A DNA stretch of 64,000 bases, from positions 62,001 to 126,000 of the forward strand of contig NZ_CP133261.1 of assembly GCF_030931715.1 (NCBI RefSeq), in the 5' to 3' direction. Position 1 is the stretch's first letter; each line of letters starts with the position of its first letter. Of this stretch, positions 42,057 to 50,421 are shown piece after piece. A program made the position numbers and the translations under genes. Source of the DNA: Tissierella sp. MB52-C2 (GTDB taxonomy: Bacteria > Bacillota > Clostridia > Tissierellales > Tissierellaceae). The notes beneath the pieces are model-generated. The model did not search any database. It was not told the origin of the DNA and saw only the letters and a program-made list of their open reading frames with translations.

Positions 42057-42393
42057 GATAGTATGTGAAAGCTATGAGAACTATAAAAATGATTTTTTAC
42101 CATATGATAGTGATAACTATCGTTATAAGATTACTATACCATTGGAATTGATACTGGACTTATCTTTGTATGAACAAGAAAAAAATCATAATACCCTAAG
42201 ATATCAAAAATTAGAAAATCTTATATATCTTTTAAAAAATAATATCAGTGAATATCCTAACTATAAATCATTCTTATGGAGCTTAGAATCCAGAGGAATA
42301 TATGGTAAGAACTATGGTGTGATTTCTCAGGAAGAATTTAGTGAATTGACTAAAATTATAAATATGTTTCTAAAATTATCCTATTGGGATTAA
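42049..42393 (+). CDS. Unknown partner of the nucleotidyltransferase
   Basis: 114 residues, soluble, rich in aromatic and charged residues: YRIVCESYENYKNDFLPYDSDNYRYK, then IPLELILDLSLYEQEK and mostly helical sequence ending in IINMFLKLSYWD. I recognise no domain; the HEPN motif (R with a nearby H) is not present, so it is not an evident HEPN partner. Translation is probably coupled to the upstream gene through the eight-base overlap. A terminator follows. The pair could be a stress or defence module, but that rests on layout only. Confidence 0.65.
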   Translation: MYRIVCESYENYKNDFLPYDSDNYRYKITIPLELILDLSLYEQEKNHNTLRYQKLENLIYLLKNNISEYPNYKSFLWSLESRGIYGKNYGVISQEEFSELTKIINMFLKLSYWD

Positions 42394-42419
42394 TTTATAG
42401 CAAGCCAAAGTGAAATAAT

Positions 42420-42447
42420 AAAGGATAAGCAAATTTGCTTATCCTTT
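42420..42447. terminator. Palindromic bidirectional terminator
   Basis: AAAGGATAAGCAAA followed directly by its complement TTTGCTTATCCTTT, between convergent genes. Confidence 0.8.
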
Positions 42448-42463
42448 GTCTTATAGATTTATT

Positions 42464-43699
42464 TTAAAATGCCCAATTACCATTTTCAAATACTTGTAAT
42501 TTTTCTCCATCTGTAGTTTCACCTATAATTGACATATCTTCTGAACCAATCATAAAGTCTACGTGAGTAAGGGAGTTATTTACTCCATGTTTTTCTAATT
42601 CTTCATCTGTCATATTTTCTCCACCAACTATATTAGTAGGATAAGCTTTACCAAAGGCAAAGTGACAAGATGCGTTTTCATCAAATAGTGTATTCATAAA
42701 GACTATATTTGATTTAGAAATAGGGGAACTAAAAGGAACTAAAGCTACTTCTCCAAGGTGTTTTGCACCTTCATCTATATCAAATAAATCCTTTAATACA
42801 TCACGACCAACTTTAGCATCATAATCTATAACCATTCCATCTTTAAAAGTAAGTTTAAAATCATCTATTAATTTTCCACCATAATTTAGAGGTTTTGTGC
42901 TGTATACTACGCCATTCACTCCTGTTTTTAGTGGCATAGTAAATACTTCTTCAGTAGGAATATTAGGTGCAAAATAAATATCTTTGGAGTCAATAGCTCC
43001 GCCACCTGCCCATATATGTCCTTCTGGCAATTCTACTATTAAATCTGTTCCATTAGATGATTGATAGTGTAAAGATTTTAATTTTTTATTGTTTAAGAAA
43101 TCAACCTTTTCTTTTAAATTAGACATATGACCTTCCCAAGCTTCAACAGGGTTTTCTAAGTTCATACGAGTAGCATCAAATATGGCAGCCCATAGTTTTT
43201 CAACTGCTTCTTCTTCACCTACATTAGGGAATACTCTTTTTGCCCATGATTTAGTAGGAATAGATACTACACACCAAGGGTTTATATCATTCATAGTATA
43301 TTTTCTAAATTCTTTTAAGGCAATAGATGAAGATTTATTGCTTGCAGATATTTTCTTTGGATCAATTTCTTTAAGCAGCTCTGGATCTTGGGCTGAAATT
43401 GAAAGGAAACCTGCACCCTTCTCGGCATAATCTTCCATTCCATCAGCATACCATTTTGGGAAATTTTCAAATATCTCCATAGGAGCATTTTCAAACTTTA
43501 ATTTCGTAAGGACTTCATCATTCCAATTTACATGAACTTCACTGGCACCAAGTTCATATGCATTTTTAGCAAGAAGTCTGACAAATCCAATACCTTCAAT
43601 AGGGGCATTGATTACTAGGGGTTGACCTTTTTGAATATTGATACCTACTTTAACACATAATTTTGCATAATCATTTAATAAAGCTTCATGACTTTTCAA
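42464..43699 (-). CDS. M29-family aminopeptidase (AmpS/PepS-like)
   Basis: 411 residues. N-terminal LLNDYAKLCVKVGINIQKGQPLVINAP and VHVNWNDEVLTKLKF are typical. Metal-binding residues lie in the C-terminal half: LPEGHIWAGGGAIDSKDIYFAPNIPTEEVFT, LGEVALVPFSSPIS, ENASCHFAFGKAYP and NNSLTHVDFMIGSEDMSI. The enzyme is a soluble dinuclear metalloaminopeptidase that removes N-terminal residues from peptides. Length is standard. It stands alone with its own upstream region, divergent from nothing and followed by a shared terminator. A 22-base copy of its 3' end is found at 41378. Confidence 0.92.
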   Translation of the reverse strand: MKSHEALLNDYAKLCVKVGINIQKGQPLVINAPIEGIGFVRLLAKNAYELGASEVHVNWNDEVLTKLKFENAPMEIFENFPKWYADGMEDYAEKGAGFLSISAQDPELLKEIDPKKISASNKSSSIALKEFRKYTMNDINPWCVVSIPTKSWAKRVFPNVGEEEAVEKLWAAIFDATRMNLENPVEAWEGHMSNLKEKVDFLNNKKLKSLHYQSSNGTDLIVELPEGHIWAGGGAIDSKDIYFAPNIPTEEVFTMPLKTGVNGVVYSTKPLNYGGKLIDDFKLTFKDGMVIDYDAKVGRDVLKDLFDIDEGAKHLGEVALVPFSSPISKSNIVFMNTLFDENASCHFAFGKAYPTNIVGGENMTDEELEKHGVNNSLTHVDFMIGSEDMSIIGETTDGEKLQVFENGNWAF

Positions 43700-43829
43700 A
43701 ATATCACCTCTTTTATGTATTTACCTATAGTTTATAGGAGATTCAATGATTTGTAAATATATGGTTTATCAATCTGTAAAAAATAAATCCCAATGAAATT
43801 ATATATCCATTGGGAATTAGATTAAATCT

Positions 43830-44327
43830 TTACTTTTCATCAATTTTTACAAGTTCACGGGTTTGTAAATACCACGTTAGCTCAGCCTTAGGTTCTCCTC
43901 CTTCATCAGGAAGTTTGAAGCAGGCTGCAGTTCCTTTTTTAAAACGAAGGAAAGTTCCTGAAAGTTCTTGGCTCCAAAGTGAAAGGAAAGGTTGTTGGCC
44001 GACTATAATTGCAGCAGTGTCAGGTTCAATATCAGTAACAAGGTCTCTAAGTAAACGAACACTACCTCCAGTTCCAAGAAAATCTAAGTATATTGGATCT
44101 TCTAAATCTAGCTCTTCTGATAACATTTCAGCTGTTTCTCTTGCTCTTAGCTTTGGACTAGAATAAATCTGTATATTTTTATGATTACTTAGCATTGTTT
44201 TAAATCCAGATACACTTTTCTTTAGTAACTTTTTTCCTCTAAGTGAAAGGGACCTTAAATCATCATCTGTAGATTTTTCCTTATCTTCTGCCATTCCGTG
44301 TCTGTAGAGTATAAGATATTTGCTCAT
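43830..44327 (-). CDS. SixA-like phosphohistidine phosphatase
   Basis: 165 residues of the histidine phosphatase (phosphoglycerate mutase-like) fold. YLILYRHGMAEDKE holds the catalytic RHG histidine, SLRGKKLLKKS and YSSPKLRARETAEML follow in the SixA order, and IIVGQQPFLSLW gives the second active-site region, where SixA has histidine in place of the first glutamine. That substitution (GQQP rather than GHEP) may weaken or change activity. SixA removes phosphate from histidine of phosphotransfer proteins. RBS GGAGAG. Single gene. Confidence 0.85.
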   Translation of the reverse strand: MSKYLILYRHGMAEDKEKSTDDDLRSLSLRGKKLLKKSVSGFKTMLSNHKNIQIYSSPKLRARETAEMLSEELDLEDPIYLDFLGTGGSVRLLRDLVTDIEPDTAAIIVGQQPFLSLWSQELSGTFLRFKKGTAACFKLPDEGGEPKAELTWYLQTRELVKIDEK

Positions 44328-44404
44328 ATGAGACTCTCCTTTTTAAATGAATTTGGTTATTAAGAATATTACCCATTCTTGGTGAAAAAAACCATGAAAA
44401 ATTT

Positions 44405-44864
44405 GAGGGCACTGAAAAACATTAGTTATTTTTCTAGATTCTTAATCTAGGTAATGAAATTAAAAGCTTATAATATTAAAATTTAATTTACTTTATTAAT
44501 GTAATTATTCTTTTTAAGTTTACTACAAATATCGTTAGCACTCCTTGTAATTCCATACCAATTAGACCTGAAGATGATGCTACATCATATCCATGTCTAT
44601 GTTTTAATTCACTATTTTTAGCTTCTATTTTATATCATTCTTTTGCTCTCTCCGTAAAATACTCTGTTTTTTGAAAATCCATTTACTCTTGATGGGTTAC
44701 AGATTGTATAAATACAGAATATGATTTTGTTTTTGCACCTTCTTTATAGCATCCATATTTATACGAACAACATTTACACTTTTCTATGTCAAAATAATAT
44801 GTATTGACTTGACTTGTTGATATACCTTTAATTCTATTTTACTAGAACTTTTTCAGTGTCCTCC
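44405..44864 (-). mobile_element. Internally deleted IS1182-type insertion sequence
   Basis: Imperfect terminal inverted repeats GAGGGCACTGAAAAA (44405-44419) and, on the other strand, GGAGGACACTGAAAAAG (from 44864) enclose 460 bases. Inside is only the 3' end of a transposase on the minus strand. Full elements of this family are about 1.5-2 kb, so most of the transposase has been lost. No clear target-site duplication is seen. Confidence 0.75.
44488..44805 (-). pseudogene. IS1182-family transposase, C-terminal remnant
   Basis: Minus-strand translation gives YYFDIEKCKCCSYKYGCYKEGAKTKS, a stop after THQE, an FQKTEYFTERAKE block, another stop, then YKIEAKNSELKHRHGYDVASSSGLIGMEL and a hydrophobic tail. 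The cysteine cluster and the final SELKHRHGYD...GLIGM block are hallmarks of the IS1182 transposase C terminus. Two in-frame stops and loss of the N-terminal part make it non-functional. Confidence 0.8.
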
Positions 44865-45045
44865 AGATATGATGGTCTTTTTTTATAGAAAGATATTATA
44901 ATACTAAATTAAGTATAAAAAGATTCTATTTAACTAGTACATAGATACATGTTATACTCTAAAATATTAATAGCTTTATAAGGATAATAATTTAATTATT
45001 TGGGGATAATTAGATTTATTTATGCACACATATATTACCGAGTGA

Positions 45046-45113
45046 ACGCCGTATGCGGTGAAAGTCGCACGTACGGTGTGGACTTACCGAAATCCCTGGG
45101 ATAGGTAAGGAAT
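45046..45113 (+). ncRNA. Group II intron remnant: domains V and VI
   Basis: Bases 45046-45079 are a 34-base domain V hairpin: ACGCCGTATGCGGTGAAAGT and the complementary GCACGTACGGTGT half, GAAA tetraloop, and a CGC triad at 45047-45049 as in group IIC introns. Domain VI follows: CTTACC (45083-45088) pairs with GGTAAG (45104-45109) with a bulged A before the 3' strand. The intron would end at about 45110-45113. Domains I-IV and the reverse transcriptase are missing, so it cannot splice by itself. Confidence 0.82.
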
Positions 45114-46088
45114 GGCGAAAAAGAAATAGTAAATATACCAGATGAAAATCTTAGAAAGGCAATTAAAGAATCTCTTGGTAAGAAACAAGAGGATAAAATC
45201 ACAAAGACAGATATGGAGTCTTTGAAGGAACTAGATACCGACTCATTACCAATGATAAGTGGAACTAATAGGGGAATTAAAGATCTAACAGGACTTGAAT
45301 ATGCCATAAACTTAGAGTCTATAGATTTAAGTGAAAATAGTATTAGTGATTTATCACCTATCAAAGATTTAACTAAACTTAAATATATTGAAGTAGATAG
45401 AAATGATATATCTGATTTAACACCATTATCAAATCTGAAAGAACTTGAGCATCTTAATATTTATAATAATGCTGGTATTAAAGATGTAAAACCAATATCC
45501 CATTCAACAAAGTTAAAATGGATTGATATGCATTTTTGTAATAGAAAAACAGAACCTGTAAATGTTGAAGAGTTAGGCACTCTAGTTAATTTAGAGTTTT
45601 TAAGTATCGATGATAATTTTGTTGAAGATATAAGTTTTGTTAAGAATCTATCTAAACTATCAAGTTTTAGCTGTAATAATAATCATGTGCTAGATTTAAC
45701 TGAGGTAGATGATTTAGCTGCTAGGGCTTATAATGACTGGTCTGGTGATTATTTTGTTAATATGTACGGTCAATCCCTTAAGGAACCAGTAGAAGTCAAA
45801 GTATCAAGTGAAGGTACAACTTTTGAAATGGATGATCCTGTAACAGGAAATAAAAAATATAAGGAGAGGGTAGAAAAAGAAGAAGGTGTACAAGTTCCAG
45901 TAATACAAGCTCTCGAAGATGTTGATTTTTTAGAAGTAAGATATAACCATGATAATAATAAAATAGAGCTTATTATATCTGAGAATGATACAGATGAAGT
46001 AAGGGAATTAGAGTACGAAATTTCTGCTGAATATGGAATGTATAATTTAAAAATAATATTCAATATTACTCAGGAAGCTAAAAAATAG
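45114..46088 (+). pseudogene. Internalin-like leucine-rich-repeat protein, 5'-truncated
   Basis: The frame is open from the end of the intron: EKEIVNIPDENLRKAIKESL, the N-cap of internalin-type proteins, then about five 22-residue leucine-rich repeats such as LESIDLSENSISDLSPIKDL and LKYIEVDRNDISDLTPLSNL, then a 110-residue C-terminal domain ending EVRELEYEISAEYGMYNLKI. No signal peptide, start codon with ribosome-binding site or anchor motif exists upstream; the secretion signal was probably in the exon lost with the 5' part of the intron. Internal ATG 45213 could give about 291 residues of cytoplasmic product, but I regard the gene as broken. Confidence 0.75.
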
Positions 46089-46122
46089 TCAACAGAGACG
46101 TAGGGATAGGCTTTTTATTCCA

Positions 46123-46166
46123 AAAGAACATCTCACAGGTAGAAATACTTGTGGGATGTTCTTTAT
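46123..46166 (+). terminator. Intrinsic terminator after the leucine-rich-repeat gene
   Basis: 19-base arms with two wobble pairs (46123-46141 and 46146-46164), GAAA loop and A/T tails. Confidence 0.8.
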
Positions 46167-46216
46167 TTGGTTCTTTACGCATTCTTTGTAAAGATTTTGA
46201 TTTTATGTAAAAAACA

Positions 46217-47278
46217 TTACTTTATACTAAATAAGCCTGATTTTATGGCTAGTCGTCTAATGTAAGGATTATACATAGCTGGAGATTTTAAATTTTTAGC
46301 CATTAGATTAAATTTAATATTATTTGCTTTATTTTCATACCTATTTAGAAATCCGTCAATACCTTTTTCAAGGCTTTCAGCTAGATATAGAGAAGTTTTC
46401 AGTGCATAGCTGATTCCTTCTGCAGAACTAGGACTAATGGCCCCAGCAGCTTCTCCAATAAGGGCTATATTATCCGCTCCAAGATAAAACTGTGATATTT
46501 TTTTTGGTCTGTAAATATATGCACTTTCTCTATTTATACTATTACTAAAATCAAAACCTAGATTTTTTAATTTTGCTTTTAATAGATTGTACTTTTCTGC
46601 AGTATTATTTCTAGGTCTAAGGGCAGCTCCTAGTAATAGATAATTATTCTTTGGTATTATCCAAGAGTAGAAATCCGTTATTTCTTCATCGAATATGGCT
46701 GTAAAATTATGTGCAGGGCCAGGAGATTTATGACATTCTTGAATTGCTATATATCTTTCAGGCATATGAATATTTTTACTTATTAAATTTCTTATTCTTG
46801 AAGAAGCACCGTCTGCACCTATGATAATCTTTGTTTTTGCTGAGATTTCTTGTTGATTATGGATATATTTAATTTCATAGCCTTCTGATATTTCATTAAA
46901 CCCTTTGAAACATGAGTCAAATATTTTATCAACACTAGATGGAATCATGGAAATTAACCATCTATCGAACTTTTCTCTATCCATATTGAAATAGAATTTT
47001 TGATATAAGTTATCTAAATTGTTATTCATATCAATAGTCCTTACAGCAAAAAGCTGAGGATCAGCTAATATATCTTTAGGTATTCCTAAACCTAATTTTA
47101 CAAGCATCTTTTGAGCATCTGGTGCTAATAGACCTCCACAACATTTATGGGAGATTTTTTTGGAATTTTCATTTTCTAAATTCCTTTTATCTATTAATAA
47201 AACTTTATATTTATTTCCTATTAATCGTGCAAGGTTTGCCCCAGCAGGACCTGAACCTATAATAGCAATATCATACAT
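46217..47278 (-). CDS. FAD-dependent oxidoreductase, geranylgeranyl-reductase-like
   Basis: 353 residues. N-terminal FAD Rossmann motif IAIIGSGPAGANLARLIG with the acidic end in LLIDKRN, the SHKCCGGLLAPDAQKML segment typical of the geranylgeranyl reductase family, IIGADGASSRIRN, and the second FAD motif ADNIALIGEAAGAISPSSAEGISYALKTS. Members saturate isoprenoid double bonds or act on quinones and other small molecules. The protein is soluble or peripheral. It is convergent with the leucine-rich-repeat gene and preceded by an HTH/DUF2975 pair on the same strand. The precise substrate is unknown. Confidence 0.87.
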   Translation of the reverse strand: MYDIAIIGSGPAGANLARLIGNKYKVLLIDKRNLENENSKKISHKCCGGLLAPDAQKMLVKLGLGIPKDILADPQLFAVRTIDMNNNLDNLYQKFYFNMDREKFDRWLISMIPSSVDKIFDSCFKGFNEISEGYEIKYIHNQQEISAKTKIIIGADGASSRIRNLISKNIHMPERYIAIQECHKSPGPAHNFTAIFDEEITDFYSWIIPKNNYLLLGAALRPRNNTAEKYNLLKAKLKNLGFDFSNSINRESAYIYRPKKISQFYLGADNIALIGEAAGAISPSSAEGISYALKTSLYLAESLEKGIDGFLNRYENKANNIKFNLMAKNLKSPAMYNPYIRRLAIKSGLFSIK

Positions 47279-47305
47279 AAATTCACCTTCTAGATTTTTA
47301 GATTT

Positions 47306-47515
47306 TTAAATATCACTTTTATATTCAAGAATATCTCCGGGCTGACATTCTAAGGCCTTGCATATGGCCTCTAAAGTTGATAATCTAATGGCTTTTGCTT
47401 TTCCATTCTTCAATATGGAAATATTAGCCATTGTTATTCCAACTTTCTCTGAAAGTTCTGTTACACTCATTTTTCTTTTAGCTAACATTACATCAATATT
47501 AATTATAATTGCCAT
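47306..47515 (-). CDS. Small XRE-family (YozG-like) regulator
   Basis: 69 residues, all HTH: MAIIINIDVMLAKRKMSVTELSEKVGITMANISILKNGKAKAIRLS, then LEAICKALECQPGDILEY. ATG 47515 is favoured because GAGGTGAA lies directly upstream. It sits downstream of a DUF2975 membrane protein with the genes almost touching; this pair is frequent in Firmicutes, and the regulator probably responds to or controls its membrane partner. Confidence 0.9.
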   Translation of the reverse strand: MAIIINIDVMLAKRKMSVTELSEKVGITMANISILKNGKAKAIRLSTLEAICKALECQPGDILEYKSDI

Positions 47516-47525
47516 GTTATTCACC

Positions 47526-48008
47526 TCATATGGTTAAATCGTTAATTGACTTCATTTCTACGGCCTCGTTTAAAAGTTTTTGAAGAACTGCTGAAAACAC
47601 TGCAATTACCATAGAAGCAAAGCTAATCACTAGGCCTAATACTATAATTCCCGGAGCATCATCTATCTCTGCCATAAGATAAAAGAAGGGAATATTCATT
47701 GCATATAATACACTAATTGCAATTGCACAGTATTTTATATTTTTTAAGGCTTTTACAGATAGCTCTGAGAAAGCCTTATTTTTGTCAATATAGTTTAAAA
47801 GTTCAAAGGCTTGATATAGAGCAAAATAAAAAGGTACAGCTGTAGCATATAAATTGGCCGAAATTAAGTATTTTATATAAGTCATATCTGGATATAGACT
47901 TGCTGCATAGTTCCCTATTTTTGGTATCAAGAATATACATACAAGGAAAATAGGAACCCCTATAAGGATAACAGCGATTCTCAAAAAGAGTGTCGATCCC
48001 TTTTTCAT
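47526..48008 (-). CDS. DUF2975 membrane protein
   Basis: 160 residues with four membrane helices (about 10-30, 45-65, 90-112, 120-145). ASLYPDMTYIKYLISANLYATAVPFYFALYQAFELLNYIDKNKAFSE is the family hallmark: helix 2 followed by the NKAFS turn. Function unknown, always beside a small YozG-like HTH protein. ATG preceded by GGAGGTG. Part of its sequence is copied in the scar at 41402-41449. Confidence 0.87.
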   Translation of the reverse strand: MKKGSTLFLRIAVILIGVPIFLVCIFLIPKIGNYAASLYPDMTYIKYLISANLYATAVPFYFALYQAFELLNYIDKNKAFSELSVKALKNIKYCAIAISVLYAMNIPFFYLMAEIDDAPGIIVLGLVISFASMVIAVFSAVLQKLLNEAVEMKSINDLTI

Positions 48009-48078
48009 AAAAACACCTCCATGAAATACTAATAAATAGATTATAAGTAATTATTTATCGAATGTCAATAAATAATTA

Positions 48079-48264
48079 TTGGGAATAAATAGAAATGTAT
48101 TGAATTTGGATACATATTTATTCGATCTACAAGATAAATATGATATGATAGAGCTAGAAATAGCTTATCTTGAAAATATAGATGAAAGAATAAGGGTTGT
48201 TGGTGATGTAAGAGTTACTGGAATAAAGGACTATTGGAGGACATTGGATTACGCTATAAGTTAA
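48079..48264 (+). pseudogene. Short reading frame, possible 3' remnant of an unknown gene
   Basis: 61 codons ending DERIRVVGDVRVTGIKDYW-RTLDYAIS. The tail is protein-like in composition and a strong terminator follows immediately, as at the true end of a gene, but no ribosome-binding site precedes the start and no family is recognised. It probably represents the end of a decayed gene. Confidence 0.3.
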
Positions 48265-48305
48265 AAGCTATAACACAAGGTAAAACCTTGTATTATAGCT
48301 TTTTT
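48263..48305 (+). terminator. Intrinsic terminator
   Basis: AAAAGCTATAACACAAGGT and ACCTTGTATTATAGCTTTT (one G-T pair) with a 3-base loop and a T-run. Confidence 0.82.
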
Positions 48306-48322
48306 ACAATATAATTTTATTC

Positions 48323-48514
48323 TCATTTTAAATTAAAAAAACTTCTTGAAATCTTAAATACTAAGAGATTAATAATAAGGACTATAGGAAGACCTAAAAG
48401 TAACAATTGTATCCAATTAAGTTTTAAATTAAAAATTAAATAAAAAATTATAGGTAATTTAATTAATGCTGTTACAATCTTTTCCTTACCCGACATATCC
48501 TTCCATATATTCAT
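48323..48514 (-). CDS. Small two-helix membrane protein of unknown function
   Basis: 63 residues with a charged N terminus (MNIWKDMSGKEK) and two hydrophobic stretches at about 13-30 and 34-52, ending FKISRSFFNLK. ATGGAGGTAAAAAATG gives a strong Shine-Dalgarno, which is the main reason to accept so short a gene. No homologue is recognised. It may be a membrane-associated regulator or a subunit of something encoded elsewhere. Confidence 0.55.
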   Translation of the reverse strand: MNIWKDMSGKEKIVTALIKLPIIFYLIFNLKLNWIQLLLLGLPIVLIINLLVFKISRSFFNLK

Positions 48515-48733
48515 TTTTTACCTCCATTAAACTATAATTTATAACATTAATCATAATTAATAACTCTTAAATTCTTTGTATCTTATATAGCACCTTTTCT
48601 TTAGAACTCAAGAATATTTTTATTCTCAAGAATAATTTTTAATTTTAAAAGTTTTCTGTTTAATATTTGCCTATAGTTTATAACGTATACAGTAGTTTGT
48701 AAACATGTTCATAAATAAAAAACTCCCAGAACG
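48515..48733. other. Gene-free AT-rich stretch
   Basis: No supported reading frame, RNA gene or hairpin is seen. It holds the upstream region of the small membrane protein and then degenerate AT-rich sequence up to the inverted-repeat element. Confidence 0.4.
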
Positions 48734-49011
48734 GTACTAGTGTTGTATTAATGTAAAATTTAAGCTTTGACAAAATGGATGTCATACCCATACCATCCAT
48801 TTTATTCATGTTATGCTATATATTATATATTTACGATCAATTACTTCTGTTATTTTATTAAAAACCGTTTTATTATATTGATCCATAAAGAAGAACCTCC
48901 CGTGTTAAATTGTTTTCTAGTTAAAACCAATTTAACACAGGAGGTTCTTTATTCATTGTATAAATTTTTCCATAGCAATCTGTAATTATCTTTTTAATGC
49001 AACACTAGTAC
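48734..49011. mobile_element. MITE-like inverted-repeat element with internal hairpin
   Basis: 18-base terminal inverted repeats (48734-48751 and 48994-49011, one mismatch; GTACTAGTGTTG outermost) bound 278 bases. Inside, 48891-48950 forms a long hairpin whose arms share AAGAACCTCC and GTGTTAAATTG. No intact transposase frame is present; any reading frame here runs through the hairpin. It looks like a non-autonomous element or the scar of an IS. Confidence 0.6.
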
Positions 49012-49024
49012 TCCAAAGGGAGTT

Positions 49025-50404
49025 TTAAAAATGAATTGGTTTATCTATGGCACCAAAGGCTGCTTCCATCATTGCTTCTGATAAGGTAGGATGAGGGTGG
49101 ATTCCTTCCTTAATATCGTAGACTGTTCCTTCAAGTTTCATAATCATTACTGCTTCTGCAATCATATCTGTAGCATGACTTGCCATAATATGTGTGCCTA
49201 AGACTTCACCATATTTTTTATCTGCTATTATCTTTATAAATCCTACATTTTCTCCTTCAGCTAAGGCTTTACCATTGGCTGATAAAGGGAACTTACTGAC
49301 TATGACGTCATATCCTTTTTCCTTAGCCTCTTCTTCTGTAAGCCCTACACTAGCTAACTCAGGGAATGTATATATACATTGAGGTACTATATTATAATCT
49401 ACTTTAGATTTCATTCCCATAATATTTTCAGCGGCAATCACTCCCTCATGGGAAGCTACATGGGCTAAGGCATATTTACCATTTAAGTCTCCTATGGCAT
49501 ATACTCCATCTACACTAGTTTCCATTCTTTCGTTTGTTTCTACAAAACCCTTGGAATCTAGCTTTAGATTTAGACTTTCTAATCCCTTCAATTGTGGCTT
49601 CAATCCTAAGGATACAAGATATTTGTCTCCTTTAAATAACTTTTCCTTACCTTTGTGTTCAATTAAAACTCCATCATTTGATATAGACTTTAACTTAGTA
49701 TTGGTCAATATATTCATACCTGATTTTTTAAGCTGTCTTTCAAGGGTAGTGGCCATTTCTGATTCTGTAGAACTCAATATTCTACTGGATCTTTGAATTA
49801 GAGTTACCTTAGAGCCTAGAGAATTAAAAAGTGTTGCAAACTCCACTGCTATGACTCCACCGCCAACTACTATTAATTCCTCTGGAATTTCTTTTAAACT
49901 TAATGCACCTTTGCTATTTATAACTCTACCAGATTCCACCATATGATCTAATCCATCTATGGAAGGAAAGTTTTCCTTTGCTCCAGTGGCTATAATAAGG
50001 CTCTTTCCCCAAAGAGTAGTATCATTTACTTTAATTTCATTTTTATTTAAAACAGTTCCCATACCTTCATAAATATCAATTTTATTCTTTTTCATAAGGG
50101 ATTCTATACCAGATACTAGCTGGTTAACTACTTTATCTTTCCTGTTTATTAAAGAATTCCAATCTACCTTTATATTATCTACATCAATACCTACTATGCC
50201 AAATTCTTCTCCTCTTAAAATATCCTTATAGAGTTTAGCAGTTCTAAGCATTGTCTTAGTAGGTATACAACCCCAATTCAGACAAACACCACCTAATCTT
50301 TCTTTTTCTATTAAAGCGACCTTTGCCCCAAGCTGGGCTGCCCTTATGGCAGCCACATAACCTCCCGGGCCTCCGCCTAAAACAAGAATATCGTATTTAC
50401 TCAT
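49025..50404 (-). CDS. lpdA: Dihydrolipoyl dehydrogenase (E3)
   Basis: 459 residues. FAD motif ILVLGGGPGGYVAAIRAAQLG, redox-active disulfide in GGVCLNWGCIPTKTML, NAD motif LIVVGGGVIAVEFATLFNSLGSKV, second FAD strand VDGVYAIGDLNGKYALAHVASHEG, and C-terminal base HPHPTLSEAMMEA. It reoxidises the lipoyl group of E2 and passes electrons to NAD+. It is the last gene of the four-gene E1-E2-E3 operon, 17 bases behind E2. Length and motifs are standard. Confidence 0.95.
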   Translation of the reverse strand: MSKYDILVLGGGPGGYVAAIRAAQLGAKVALIEKERLGGVCLNWGCIPTKTMLRTAKLYKDILRGEEFGIVGIDVDNIKVDWNSLINRKDKVVNQLVSGIESLMKKNKIDIYEGMGTVLNKNEIKVNDTTLWGKSLIIATGAKENFPSIDGLDHMVESGRVINSKGALSLKEIPEELIVVGGGVIAVEFATLFNSLGSKVTLIQRSSRILSSTESEMATTLERQLKKSGMNILTNTKLKSISNDGVLIEHKGKEKLFKGDKYLVSLGLKPQLKGLESLNLKLDSKGFVETNERMETSVDGVYAIGDLNGKYALAHVASHEGVIAAENIMGMKSKVDYNIVPQCIYTFPELASVGLTEEEAKEKGYDVIVSKFPLSANGKALAEGENVGFIKIIADKKYGEVLGTHIMASHATDMIAEAVMIMKLEGTVYDIKEGIHPHPTLSEAMMEAAFGAIDKPIHF

Positions 50405-50421
50405 ATAATCACCTTCTCTTT

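Noticed and set aside
43810-44166. Plus-strand reading frame of 118 codons
   Set aside because: It is antisense to the SixA-like phosphatase, which has clear motifs and a Shine-Dalgarno.
45001-45045. Upstream domains of the group II intron
   Set aside because: The bases before domain V are AT-rich without the expected domain I-IV elements, so only the 3' end can be claimed.
48767-48985. A 72-residue reading frame
   Set aside because: It runs through the inverted-repeat element and its hairpin and has no ribosome-binding site or protein-like composition.
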